Assembly (NCBI RefSeq): GCF_000614125.1
Contig: NZ_BAKJ01000031.1
Location: 1-58,483, forward strand
Source of the DNA: Bacteroides rodentium JCM 16496
Lineage (GTDB): Bacteria; Bacteroidota; Bacteroidia; Bacteroidales; Bacteroidaceae
Direction of reading: 5' to 3'
Length of the DNA: 58,483 bases
Position numbers and translations under genes: made by a program. The notes under the pieces were generated by a model, which did not search any database, was not told the DNA's origin, and saw only the letters and a list, made by a program, of their open reading frames with translations. This document shows, in pieces, positions 28,439 to 37,654 of the stretch. How positions within the stretch are numbered: position 1 is the first letter of the stretch; every line of letters begins with the position of its first letter.

Positions 28439-29595
28439 TTATTCAAGAATAACTACGCGGTTCAAGAAGTTCTTTCCGAACATGTTCTCTGTACCACCGA
28501 AGCCAACGAGCTCGAGCTGGTCTTTGCTTACGCCTTCAGCAACCAAAGCATCGTAAACAACCTGGGCACGTTTTTCAGAAAGTTTCTGGTTCCAGGAAGC
28601 GCTACCTGTAGCCTTGTCACAGTAACCTGCTACCTTGTACTTCTTATCCGGGTTAGCCTTCAGAATCTTGGCAGCCAACTGGATGTTAACCTTACCGTAG
28701 TCATCCAAACGAGCGCTACCAATCTTGAAGAAGATTGCACGCGGACCAGCAACTTGGATTTCCTTGGTAACTTCTTTCACTTCCGGCTTCATGTTAGCCA
28801 AAGAGTTCTTGCAGTTAGCCAGGTCAGCCTGAGCCTGAGCCAATTCGCTTCTGTATCTGTTGATTTCTGCATTCACAGCATCTTCGTCGATATTGGAAGC
28901 TTTCACAAACTTCTTGCCACCGAATGTGTAAGTCAAACCTACATTCACACGGGCAGTAGCTTCAGCCTTACGGCAGTCACTTGCATCACCGAAGATAGAA
29001 GGAGTAACGCCCAAACGGCCTTCTACGTTCAAAGCCAACTTCTGGTTCAAATTGAAGCCCAAACCCAAACCGGCAGTAGCACCGAAACGAGCCTTCAGGT
29101 CATCATTATCCTGCAGTACCTGATAGTTATCGCCAGTAGTAGCGCCTGTGAATTCAGTTCCTTTTGAAGACAAATTCATTGTAGGACCGCCAAATAAATA
29201 GAAGTCAACTACACGATTAGGATTATAACCTCCAAACAAAGTTGTCAGATTCAGCATTGCGTCCAGATTGATTTCACCGAACTTCTTGCAATATTTGTGA
29301 TATTCATTTGTAGAAGTCACGAAATATGAATTATCTTGGTTGTCAAGCTCTGCCACAAACCGCTAACTTCACCACGTACTCCCCAAGTCGGAGTAATATA
29401 CTTACCTACCTGGAGGTTGAAGTTCATAGTCGGAGTGTTCAGTCCGCCATTCAATACAGACATTCCACCAACACCAACACCTACAAAGATGTTATCAGAA
29501 GCTTTCTTCGTATAATAGTTCTTCTTTTCTTGCGCATTAGCAAATACACAAGAACCAGCCAATAAGATGGACAAGGTTAAGAATTTAGCTTTCAT
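28439..29595 (-). CDS. OmpA-family outer-membrane porin (one-base frameshift)
   Basis: About 385 residues, with a signal peptide ending near CVFANAQ, an N-terminal eight-strand-type barrel (residues about 25-220) and a short coiled coil (ELAQAQADLANCKNSL). A C-terminal peptidoglycan-binding OmpA domain follows, with KIGSARLDDYGKVN, VAGYCDKATGSASWNQKLSEKRAQ and VGFGGTENMF. It anchors the outer membrane to the cell wall. The frame breaks near 29350: adding one C on the coding strand restores WQSLDNQDNSYF. It lies 48 bases after a His-tailed lipoprotein gene and probably shares its transcript. Confidence 0.93.
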
Positions 29596-29642
29596 TTCTT
29601 TATATTTTTATAATTCGTTCTTTAATACACTTACTTACTCCA

Positions 29643-30545
29643 TTAATCGGCAATTATGATACCACCACCTGCATTTTCTGCACCATGTCCGTGACCGTGC
29701 TGATAAGCGTGTGAGTGACTAGGGTGAGCCATCTCTTCATACTGAGCACCACCACCATTCAGACCTTCAGCCTTGATGACACCCAAAACTTCTCCACTGT
29801 TTTTATAAGAAATAGTGTAAGTAGTATTTGTCTGGTAAGCCTCAGACCAAGCACGATAGATACTCCATGCAGAAATTTTGATTTCCAGTTCAGCCGGTGT
29901 AGTATTGTTATACTTCAGACCTTCAACAAAACCAGTAACATCAACATCCTTCACTTCACCTTCAGGAGCAGCAGTCTGTTCGTTATATGATTTATAATGT
30001 ATCTTGGTAACCAACATATAATCATTCGCATTCTCCAACCAATTATACCCAGCATGAGTATGGGTAAAATTCTCCATCTCTTTAATAACCACACTATTTT
30101 TTACTTCAGAAGTAATCACCACTTGATCAGGGTCTTCCGGAGTTGCAGTTTTCACTGCCACCAAAGTAGCATTATATGTAGCCACACCACCAGCTTTCAA
30201 TGCGTTAACATGAACTGTAACAGACTGGATAGCTTCATAACCTGCTGGAGCGGTTGCACTGATAACTACATCCTGAGCAGCGATACTGTTGTCAGCACCC
30301 GCTTTAAGCGTAACTGTCATTCCGCTTACTTCACCTTTATCAGCAGCAATAGCAACACCAGACAAGGCTGTTCCGCTGGGGAATTCCACAACATTCACAT
30401 TAATAGTTGCTTTTGCCGGTTCCGTTGTAAACGTCGCATTTAAGTCTTCCTTTTCACAAGATGTGAAAAGAAGAGAGCCTACTAAAGCGACTACGGCAAA
30501 AGCACACATACCACCAATGCCGTTAAAGAATTTAATCTTTTTCAT
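29643..30545 (-). CDS. DUF3869-type lipoprotein with His-rich tail
   Basis: 300-residue lipoprotein. The signal peptide ends at GSLLFTSC, with a lipobox Cys near residue 30. The body is beta-rich: about residues 35-130 look like an immunoglobulin-like domain (ATINVNVVEFPSGTALSGV), and the second half (about 150-260) matches in style the Bacteroides DUF3869 family, recalled without a search. The C-terminus is exceptional: SHSHAYQHGHGHGAEN, seven His in sixteen residues, suggesting metal binding. It lies between a YjbH long half and ompA on one strand, in the same lipoprotein-next-to-YjbH arrangement as at 7.6-10.2 kb. Confidence 0.75.
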   Translation of the reverse strand: MKKIKFFNGIGGMCAFAVVALVGSLLFTSCEKEDLNATFTTEPAKATINVNVVEFPSGTALSGVAIAADKGEVSGMTVTLKAGADNSIAAQDVVISATAPAGYEAIQSVTVHVNALKAGGVATYNATLVAVKTATPEDPDQVVITSEVKNSVVIKEMENFTHTHAGYNWLENANDYMLVTKIHYKSYNEQTAAPEGEVKDVDVTGFVEGLKYNNTTPAELEIKISAWSIYRAWSEAYQTNTTYTISYKNSGEVLGVIKAEGLNGGGAQYEEMAHPSHSHAYQHGHGHGAENAGGGIIIAD

Positions 30546-30557
30546 CTCAATAATAAA

Positions 30558-31805
30558 TTAAAAATTTAACAATTCTGACTTTATAAAATATGGGTTAAAA
30601 CTATTCTTCTCCATTATATTGTCACTGGCTTCTGCCTTATACTCCTTGTAATAATACCGTTCATTACCGGCATTATAGACAAGCCCCATATTGGCAGAAG
30701 TATTTATGCGCGGCCATTTCTTATACCGTTTGTATTTATAAGGCGGCAACGCCACTTGAAAACGAAATCCTCCATTGGCCTTAGCATATTTTGCTTTCAT
30801 GGCATAAAAGCCGATAGAGCAATAACGGAAATGACGAATCATTTCAAATTTCACTCCCCGGTCCTCCTTCAAATACTGTTCGGCTTTCAAGCTGAACAGT
30901 GTATTATAGCGAGGCCAGTAAAAGCCGCCTCCCAATGTCCAAGTCAGCGTCATATCCGTGTCATAGTGCAATGTGAAACCATCCCAATAGCCTATTCCTG
31001 TGCACCCCACACGAGCCATCACCGAAAACCTTTCATCAGGAAACGGATGGAAAAATTCTGCATCCACTCCATAACGGTCGGCATTGAAATAGCCCACTGT
31101 CACCTTGCCAAACACATTGTATGGCAAACGGAAACGCTGAGAAACCGTCAGATGCCCCGGATGAATTTTATCTTCATAGCTTCCATATCCATCATTGTAG
31201 ACCGGAATCTTCATCTGCGCAGTCAGTTTCATACCTTTCCAAAGCGACACTTCCACCGCCGGGCTCAAATCAAACAGCACTTGATAGATTTGCGTAAGTA
31301 TCAAATTACGCAATGCCAACTGCGGATATACCAGCACATCAACCTTAAACAAAGAACGATTTTTCAACTTTATCTTCCGCGCTTTTCCCCAAGCATCATC
31401 CAATTCATAACTAACATTCCAATCGCCACGTTCGGCCCGGGAAAGGGAATCACCTTTTACAAGGTGATAATAAAGCGAAATCTGAGGTACATTATTATCC
31501 AGGACTATTATCCGACAAGATTTTTCGTCCGGTAAACCCATCTTTTGGATAATATCTACCGCTTTACTTATACCGACACCCTGCAAGCGATATGCAGAGT
31601 TCTGCAATACATAAACACGTTCCTTGTCATCTTCCGTCCATCCAACATTTTCAAATCCCATCTTGACCAAAGCATCTACAGTTTTTTCTCCCGCCTGGCT
31701 AAATCCTTTTAAAGGAAGCAAACAGAACAAAAAGAACGCTGCACATTGTGCTATTGTTTTAGTATTTAGGTACTTTCTTATGTTAGAGTTTTTACACCTC
31801 ATCAT
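30558..31805 (-). CDS. YjbH-type outer-membrane protein, long half (locus B)
   Basis: About 415 residues, paralogous to the protein at 7590-8870. Shared blocks include VDALVKMGFENVGW, IIVLDNNVPQISL and VEVSLWKGMKLTAQ, followed by FRLPYNVFGKVTVGYF. A hydrophobic signal segment lies near AAFFLFCLLPLKGFSQ. The open frame continues upstream to 31934 through the promoter, so the ATG at 31805 (MMRCKNSN) is the start. It heads a run of four same-strand genes: long half, lipoprotein, ompA, short half. By analogy with proteobacterial YjbH it may take part in exopolysaccharide export (inference). Confidence 0.72.
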   Translation of the reverse strand: MMRCKNSNIRKYLNTKTIAQCAAFFLFCLLPLKGFSQAGEKTVDALVKMGFENVGWTEDDKERVYVLQNSAYRLQGVGISKAVDIIQKMGLPDEKSCRIIVLDNNVPQISLYYHLVKGDSLSRAERGDWNVSYELDDAWGKARKIKLKNRSLFKVDVLVYPQLALRNLILTQIYQVLFDLSPAVEVSLWKGMKLTAQMKIPVYNDGYGSYEDKIHPGHLTVSQRFRLPYNVFGKVTVGYFNADRYGVDAEFFHPFPDERFSVMARVGCTGIGYWDGFTLHYDTDMTLTWTLGGGFYWPRYNTLFSLKAEQYLKEDRGVKFEMIRHFRYCSIGFYAMKAKYAKANGGFRFQVALPPYKYKRYKKWPRINTSANMGLVYNAGNERYYYKEYKAEASDNIMEKNSFNPYFIKSELLNF

Positions 31806-31847
31806 TTTTAACCTTTTTTTGTATCCACACGACACAAAAACTTGATG

Positions 31848-31878
31848 CAAAAATAGACACATTTTTAATAATACCAAA
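31848..31878 (-). promoter_or_regulatory. promoter of the YjbH-lipoprotein-ompA operon
   Basis: On the minus strand, TTTG at 31875-31878 is followed by exactly 19 bases and TATTTTTG at 31848-31855. This is an ideal Bacteroidota promoter, with a leader of about 35 bases to the ATG at 31805. The 32-33 bases beyond it and the rest of the gap to 32078 are AT-rich and show nothing else. Confidence 0.75.
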
Positions 31879-32077
31879 GATTTTTTGAGTAAAAAATGAA
31901 ATAATGCAGCTTTTACTCTTAACTCCCTTAACAAATGCTCAAAATATTAGCATGAAGTCATTTTATAGCCTGAAGAATACAATCTATTTTTTATGCGCTT
32001 ACTATAATTATATTGTTTTTATATCCAAAAATAAATCTTCATTCACACTCAAAATCATACTACATCTTGGAGTAATC

Positions 32078-33051
32078 TCAATAGACCAGTTTTACATTGT
32101 CAATCCATAGTGAATTGCCAGGAGAACCTATATAAGCGCCACCATGGCTGGAGGTGAATTGCAACAGCAAATGAGTGGGCACATCGTCCTCCGTACCCCA
32201 GGCAACCTCCTTCACGGGTACACTTTCTCCTTTGCTATTAACTGCATAGCGTTCTTCAACCTGAAGACGCATCATGTGGGCCTTGTATGCAGGATCACCG
32301 GTAATATCACCGTACATGATGGAATAAGTGGCATTATTATGCCAATCGGCAGTAGTATAATATCTTACGACCATCGTCCTACGCGCTTGGCATAGATGTT
32401 CCCCTTCTCATCCTCCCAACGCTTTTGCAGAAACAGATTCACTTCCGGGAAGTCCTTTCCTTCCACATCGGTGATACGGCTGAAGCCCGTTGCACGGATA
32501 CGCTTCTCGCGGTCGGACATCTTTACTTTATAATCAAACTGTATGGCGATAGGTTTCTTGGTGAACGGTATGCCGGAATTCAGCATTTTCTGCGGATTCT
32601 TGGTCCCCTTGATAGGTTCGTGCACCTCACCCAGGAAGATGGAACCGGCAGCCAAAACGGTTATATCCACTATTCCAAAAACTTTCACACTCTCCATGCG
32701 GGTGTCCATGCGGGCGCAGAAACCATCCCCTCTCTTTTCCGGGAAAACAGAAGTATTGGTTTTCGTGATACCGGCCACGCGTGCCATCACATTGGATGTC
32801 GCCCACGGCGAACCTCCCATATTCTTGTATGCTTTGGTTTCGGTGATAGTAGCAGTAGGCCCGATGGCATACACATTCTTCGTGGCACCGCCAATAATAC
32901 CTGATTCCTTGATTTGGCGGTCAATCCATTGATCCATATTTCCGAAAGGAATCATCTCTACCTCGTGCTGCTGCGCAGAAACAGCTCCACAACAGAGCAT
33001 GGCAGACAGCACTCCCAACATACGAACTTTCTTTTGAATCATTTCTTTCAT
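32078..33051 (-). CDS. PCMD-type secreted carbohydrate-associated protein (one-base frameshift)
   Basis: About 324 residues. The start MKEMIQKKVRM begins a signal peptide ending near CGAVSAQQ. The mature protein resembles the putative carbohydrate metabolism domain found in Bacteroides (GSPWATSNV-type and THLLLQFTSSHGGAYIGSPGN, then SLWIDNVKLVY), a beta-sandwich without known catalysis. Assignment is from memory of the family style. The frame breaks near 32372, where adding one A restores KRVGRMVVRYY. It lies 16 bases downstream of the sulfotransferase, in the same operon, so it may bind or present the sulfated product or its acceptor (inference). Confidence 0.65.
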
Positions 33052-33067
33052 TAATAATTGGCTATCA

Positions 33068-34174
33068 TTATAAATTGTACTTCCACTGTTCCAGCGCAAA
33101 ATTCCAGTTATCCTGGACCAACTGCACTGTACGCTCATCATACTTGTATTTATTCTTCTTATATCCCTTTTTTCCACCTACATACTTCTCAATATCGGCA
33201 CGCGCCTCCACAAAACCCGGAATGGACAAAGCCTTGTAGATATGTTCAGTCATTCCCATTGCATCCGCTTCGAAGTCTTCAAACTTCACCTCTATCAAGT
33301 TTCCTTCAGGAATGCATGCCTTGTCCGCTTCGTACTTATGATACAGTTTGGCATAAATGGACAAAATATTCTTCTCAAGCTCCTCATTACTGATATCCTG
33401 CAGCTTCAACGGCTGAATGGTGTTGGTAAAGAAACTACGTGTGCTTTCAAACACAGTATAAGGATTACGCATCAGATAGATAAACTTAGCATTGGGGAAC
33501 ATCTTGACAAGCTCTCTCACACGTCCCGTATGGGGCGGATTCTTACTAAGAAACTGGGTTCCGTTCGTATTCCAAAGAGAAATCTTTATCAGTTTGACAA
33601 AAGTCTCCTCAAACACTTTCAGTTCTTCTTCTGTGATGTCATCAAACAGCAGGTATTTATCGGCATACTCTTGCTGATATTCGGGTAGGAACCAGAAATT
33701 ATAATAGGTGTAGGGCATCATATTTGCCAAAGCAAACTCCTCTTCTTGCGGAAGGTCAACGGCAAGCTCCATATTGTCCGTGGGGCGTTTGTCCGGCATC
33801 AACCAACTCATGTTCTTCTTAAAGAAAGGCTGCCCCCACATCATAAGATGCGGAAATACTGTCTGGTATGTCGTGTTGTAGCCGAAATGCTTGTCGCAGG
33901 AGAAAACATTATGTACAAACGTAGTCCCGCTACGCCAGTGTCCCAAAATGAATACCGGATCATGCTCCAGGGGCTTATCTGCCAGAAGCTTTTCATAGCG
34001 TCTGTCCTGCAGAGGAGCCAAAGTGGACAGCAGGCGGCAGACGGCTTTTGTCAGCCGATACTTGCCTTTGTAGGCAGCACCGATGTCACGACCGCCCGTT
34101 ATATCCTTGAATGTTTTCCAATCTGCACCTACCAATGTGTTTATAGGAAGCTTGTTGAATTCTAATAATCCCAT
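33068..34174 (-). CDS. PAPS-dependent sulfotransferase (BtSULT-like)
   Basis: 368-residue cytosolic sulfotransferase moving a sulfonate from PAPS to an acceptor. The 5'-phosphosulfate-binding loop is GHWRSGTTFVHN near residue 78. The 3'-phosphate-binding motif is RNPYTVFESTRSFF near residue 231, and His61/PEEE-type context precedes them. It sits directly downstream of the genes making PAPS. I recall a B. thetaiotaomicron enzyme (BT_0416) in a comparable cluster that sulfonates cholesterol and related sterols. This protein has the same general type and context, so a lipid or sterol acceptor is the best guess. Nothing in the window fixes the acceptor. Confidence 0.85.
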   Translation of the reverse strand: MGLLEFNKLPINTLVGADWKTFKDITGGRDIGAAYKGKYRLTKAVCRLLSTLAPLQDRRYEKLLADKPLEHDPVFILGHWRSGTTFVHNVFSCDKHFGYNTTYQTVFPHLMMWGQPFFKKNMSWLMPDKRPTDNMELAVDLPQEEEFALANMMPYTYYNFWFLPEYQQEYADKYLLFDDITEEELKVFEETFVKLIKISLWNTNGTQFLSKNPPHTGRVRELVKMFPNAKFIYLMRNPYTVFESTRSFFTNTIQPLKLQDISNEELEKNILSIYAKLYHKYEADKACIPEGNLIEVKFEDFEADAMGMTEHIYKALSIPGFVEARADIEKYVGGKKGYKKNKYKYDERTVQLVQDNWNFALEQWKYNL

Positions 34175-34229
34175 TATAGTCTATATATTAATATATTACA
34201 GTTTCTCTCCCACTCTATCAAAAAGCTGT

Positions 34230-35723
34230 TCATTCTTTTTCCACAACCACTGCAATGCCTTGGCGCTCCAACTCCTTCACAGCCTTTTCTATAGCTTCGT
34301 AATGTTCGGGAGCTATACCCAGCTTAGGCAAATTCAGTATAGGCAAGTCCTCAGCCAAGTGCATATCCTTATCCTCCACCCTATCGATAATCATACCTAC
34401 AGCACTGGTATTGTTGGTTATCGGGTCTATCAGGATAAACGAACCGGTAGCCTTATTCTTCTGATAAGGGTCAAAGAAAAGCTCTTTGGCAGTAGTCAGC
34501 ACCACACGCGCAATCTGGTTGAGCTGCATCGGCAATGTTTCCTTGCTCAACTTTCCGTTGTCAATGGAAAGATGCTCCATCGTATTGACATCCACTTTAT
34601 ACTTAATGCTGTCGATGCGGGTGCGGCTTATATTGGTGGTCTGTTTGATGAAGAATGATTTGTTGATATCCATCGGCTCTTCATCCATCCAAACCAACAT
34701 CGTTTCAAAATTGCGGTCCATGACGGGCAGGTTATCCGGATGTACCAGCATTTCCCCTCTCGACACATCTATTTCGTCCTCCAGAGTCAGGGTGACGGAC
34801 TGGGGCGGAAAGGCGTAATCCAATTCGCCGTCGTATGTAACTATACTCTTGATATGCGACTTCTTACCGGAAGGCAATGCCATCACTTCATCTCCCTTAC
34901 GAATAATCCCCGAAGCCACCTTACCGCAAAAACCACGGAAATCGAGATTGGGGCGCAAGACGTATTGAACCGGGAAACGAAAATCCTTCAAATTATGGTC
35001 GTTGTCAATATGTACCGTCTCCAGAAAGTCAAGAAGTGAAATACCCTCATACCAAGGAGTACGTTCCGATTTCTCCACCACATTGTCGCCATCCAAAGCT
35101 GACAGCGGAATGCAGTTTACGTCAGGAATACCCAATGGAGCTATAAACTTCCGATATTCATCGACTATCTCATTAAAACGTTCTTCGGAGAAATCCACGA
35201 GGTCCATCTTATTGACAGCAAGCACCACATGCTTGATACCAAGCAACGACACCAGGAAAGTATGCCGGCGCGTCTGCGTAATGACACCCATACGTGCATC
35301 CACCAGAATAATCGCCAAGTTAGCCGTAGAGCCCCCGGTAATCATGTTGCGTGTGTATTGCTCGTGTCCCGGAGTGTCGGCAATGATAAACTTACGGTTG
35401 TTGGTCGAGAAGTAGCGGTATGCCACGTCAATGGTGATGCCTTGTTCGCGCTCTGCCTTCAAGCCGTCCAGCAGAAGGGCATAGTCAATGTGGTCGCCGG
35501 CATTTCCCATGCGCTTGCTGTCGCGTTCCAGTGCGTCCAGCTGGTCCTCATACAGTTTCTTGCTGTCGAACAACAGACGGCCTATCAATGTGGATTTTCC
35601 GTCATCCACAGAACCGGCAGTCAGTAAGCGCAACAAGTCTTTCTGCTCATCCTTTCGGAGGAACTCCGAAATTGACAATTGACAATTGATAATTGACAAT
35701 TCGTCCTTACACATATCTTTCAT
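34230..35723 (-). CDS. cysN: sulfate adenylyltransferase subunit 1 (GTPase)
   Basis: GTPase subunit that drives ATP sulfurylase to make adenosine 5'-phosphosulfate with CysD. It is 497 residues: G1 loop GSVDDGKST near residue 41, G3 DTPGHEQ near residue 118, G4 NKMD near residue 172, then two EF-Tu-like beta-barrels. The N-terminus is odd: the ATG overlaps the stop of the preceding four-helix gene as ATGA, and residues 8-19 ([12 protein letters not shown]) are translated from an inverted heptamer repeat rather than a usual CysN sequence, which begins about [15 protein letters not shown]. This suggests that the insertion supplied a new start. Confidence 0.95.
   Translation of the reverse strand: MKDMCKDELSIINCQLSISEFLRKDEQKDLLRLLTAGSVDDGKSTLIGRLLFDSKKLYEDQLDALERDSKRMGNAGDHIDYALLLDGLKAEREQGITIDVAYRYFSTNNRKFIIADTPGHEQYTRNMITGGSTANLAIILVDARMGVITQTRRHTFLVSLLGIKHVVLAVNKMDLVDFSEERFNEIVDEYRKFIAPLGIPDVNCIPLSALDGDNVVEKSERTPWYEGISLLDFLETVHIDNDHNLKDFRFPVQYVLRPNLDFRGFCGKVASGIIRKGDEVMALPSGKKSHIKSIVTYDGELDYAFPPQSVTLTLEDEIDVSRGEMLVHPDNLPVMDRNFETMLVWMDEEPMDINKSFFIKQTTNISRTRIDSIKYKVDVNTMEHLSIDNGKLSKETLPMQLNQIARVVLTTAKELFFDPYQKNKATGSFILIDPITNNTSAVGMIIDRVEDKDMHLAEDLPILNLPKLGIAPEHYEAIEKAVKELERQGIAVVVEKE
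35670..35701. repeat. left inverted repeat of the four-helix cassette
   Basis: Units of ATTGACA and ATTGATA in tandem (7-base period), 32 bases. The copy at 36080-36111 is its near reverse complement. This copy lies inside the cysN coding sequence and is translated. Confidence 0.8.
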
Positions 35724-36079
35724 ACTTTATTTTCTTTCATTTTTTTTATAATCGAAATAAGAAGCCTCAACAGTTCCCTACAATCTTCTATCATGGAATT
35801 ATATTCATCCGCTGAGAGATAATCAGATTCTTTCAATAGCATCAGCCAATATTCTGTTTCATTTGCTTCTTTTAGAGCAATACTCAATTTATTGATAAAA
35901 TCAGCTTTTGACTGAGCATGTTCACTTTCCTTAATCAAAGCACCTATAGCTGTCCCGCTTCTCAATATTTGCTTAGAAAGGACAAACTCCTTTCTATGCT
36001 CACACAACAACTTGTAAAGTTTAACAATCCGTATTGCAAAAGCAAACGATCTATCCATTATGAGATTATCTTTCCCCAT
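35720..36079 (-). CDS. four-helix-bundle protein (S23/IVP family)
   Basis: About 119 residues, small helical protein of the 23S rRNA intervening-sequence/Avd-like family. Features: [14 protein letters not shown], then [49 protein letters not shown], a family signature. It forms ring-like oligomers in relatives; its biological role is unknown. The start is an ATG at 36079 ([11 protein letters not shown]). A TTG in the repeat opens the frame earlier. Its TGA overlaps the cysN ATG by four bases, so translation may be coupled. The gene lies between cysD and cysN, where it normally does not belong, and is flanked by inverted repeats. Confidence 0.9.
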   Translation of the reverse strand: MGKDNLIMDRSFAFAIRIVKLYKLLCEHRKEFVLSKQILRSGTAIGALIKESEHAQSKADFINKLSIALKEANETEYWLMLLKESDYLSADEYNSMIEDCRELLRLLISIIKKMKENKV

Positions 36080-36111
36080 AATTATCAATTGTCAATTATC
36101 AATTGTCAATT
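36080..36111. repeat. right inverted repeat of the four-helix cassette
   Basis: Tandem TTGTCAA and TTATCAA units, the near reverse complement of 35670-35701. It abuts and partly overlaps the cysD stop codon (36111-36113). Confidence 0.8.
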
Positions 36112-37022
36112 TAAAAGTATCCCTCGCGCTTCTTCTGCTCCATGCTTGCGTCTTGGTCGAAGTCAATGACACGGGTCGTCCGTTCACTCTTGGTGGTGGT
36201 CATCATTTCCTCGACAATCTTCTCGATGGTATCGGCATCGCTTTCCACAGCACCGGTCAACGGCCAGCAACCCAGCGTACGGAAACGCACCATACGCATC
36301 TTTATCCGGTCGCGGTACTGTTCCGGCAAGCGGTCGTCATCCGCCATTATCAGATTTCCGTCAATCTCCACACAAGGACGTTCCTTGGCAAAATACAACG
36401 GCACAATAGGAATGTTTTCCAAACGTATATATTGCCAGATGTCCAGCTCCGTCCAATTACTTAACGGAAATACGCGGATACTCTCTCCCTTATGTACGCG
36501 GGCATTATAAATATCCCACAATTCGGGGCGCTGATTTTTAGGGTCCCATTGATGGAACTTGTCACGGAAGGAGAAAATACGCTCTTTGGCGCGTGACTTC
36601 TCCTCGTCGCGGCGAGCGCCACCGAATGCCGCATCAAACTTATACTTATCCAATGCGTGGAGCAAAGCCTGCGTCTTCATCAAGTCCGTATGCACCTTGC
36701 TGCCATGCGTAAAAGGTCCGACACCCGCATTGAAAGCTTCCATATTGCTTTCCACTATCAGGTTCCAACCATACTTCCTGGCATACTCGTCACGGAACTG
36801 TATCATCTCCTTAAACTTCCACTTGGAATCGATGTGCATCAACGGGAACGGCACTTTGCCGGGAGCAAACGCCTTTTCGGCCAAGCGCACCATAACCGAA
36901 GAATCCTTGCCGATACTATACAGCATCACCGGATTTTCAAACTCCGCTGCCACTTCACGGATAATATGAATGGACTCTGCTTCGAGTTCCTTCAAATGGC
37001 TCAATTTATATTCTTCTTTCAT
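36111..37022 (-). CDS. cysD: sulfate adenylyltransferase subunit 2
   Basis: Catalytic subunit of ATP sulfurylase, making adenosine 5'-phosphosulfate from ATP and sulfate together with CysN. It is 303 residues of the PP-loop (adenine nucleotide alpha hydrolase) type: [14 protein letters not shown] near residue 37, the pyrophosphate-binding loop, then [17 protein letters not shown] near residue 143 and [11 protein letters not shown] near residue 195. The C-terminus ends normally with KKREGYF, so the cassette at the 3' side did not damage it. It lies 6 bases after cysC. Confidence 0.96.
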   Translation of the reverse strand: MKEEYKLSHLKELEAESIHIIREVAAEFENPVMLYSIGKDSSVMVRLAEKAFAPGKVPFPLMHIDSKWKFKEMIQFRDEYARKYGWNLIVESNMEAFNAGVGPFTHGSKVHTDLMKTQALLHALDKYKFDAAFGGARRDEEKSRAKERIFSFRDKFHQWDPKNQRPELWDIYNARVHKGESIRVFPLSNWTELDIWQYIRLENIPIVPLYFAKERPCVEIDGNLIMADDDRLPEQYRDRIKMRMVRFRTLGCWPLTGAVESDADTIEKIVEEMMTTTKSERTTRVIDFDQDASMEQKKREGYF

Positions 37023-37028
37023 TATATC

Positions 37029-37633
37029 TTATTTCTTCTGAATTCTTGGTAAAATGATTTCCAACAGTTTATTTACCGATTCTTCCAGGCTGAGAACAGA
37101 AGTGTCCAACGTCAGAGCCGGATGAGCCGGTTCCTCAAAAGGCGCGGAAATACCTGTGAAATTCTTGATTTCGCCCTTACGTGCTTGGCATAAAGTCCCT
37201 TCACGTCACGGCGCTCACACTCTTCAAGCGGGGTACTGACATAAACTTCCAGAAAATCGTCTTGTCCGATAATATCAGCCGCCATTTCACGAATATCGTT
37301 ATTAGGACTGATAAAAGCCGCGATTGTTATAACACCCGTATCAAGAAAGAGTTTGGAAACTTCGGCTATACGCCGGATATTCTCCACACGGTCGGCCTCC
37401 GTAAAACCGAGGTTATTGTTGATGCCACTGCTGATGTTGTCACCATCCAGGATACGGCAAAGCAATCCTCTTTTATGAAGTTCGCGCTCCAAGGCAATGG
37501 CTATCGTACTTTTGCCGGAGCCGCTCAAGCCGGTAAACCAAATCATCACGCTGTGCTGCTTCAACAAGTCTTCTTTGTCTCTCCGCATCAGCATTCTGTC
37601 AAATATCGGATATATGTGGTTGTTTTCTTCCAT
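37029..37633 (-). CDS. cysC: adenylylsulfate kinase (one-base frameshift)
   Basis: Phosphorylates adenosine 5'-phosphosulfate to PAPS. It has Walker A GLSGSGKST near residue 35, LDGDNISSGINNNLGF near residue 63, and the RRDVKGLYAKARKGEI block. The frame breaks near 37184: the coding strand reads CCAAGC where CCAAAGC is expected. Adding the A restores the typical C-terminus, which runs to the TAA at 37029-37031, about 201 residues. It lies between the transporter gene and cysD in the same operon. PAPS formation here feeds the sulfotransferase. Confidence 0.94.
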
Positions 37634-37654
37634 ATGTTATTATTTCTTCTTTTT

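Larger units (their letters stand above)
35670..36111. mobile_element. four-helix-bundle cassette inserted between cysD and cysN
   Basis: A 442-base unit bounded by inverted ATTGAYA heptamer arrays that contains just one gene, a four-helix-bundle protein of the 23S rRNA intervening-sequence type. It begins at the cysD stop codon and ends inside the cysN N-terminus. No transposase is present, so any movement would need help in trans. I know that genes of this family recur as isolated units flanked by such repeats in Bacteroidota. That this one moved is inference. Confidence 0.6.
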
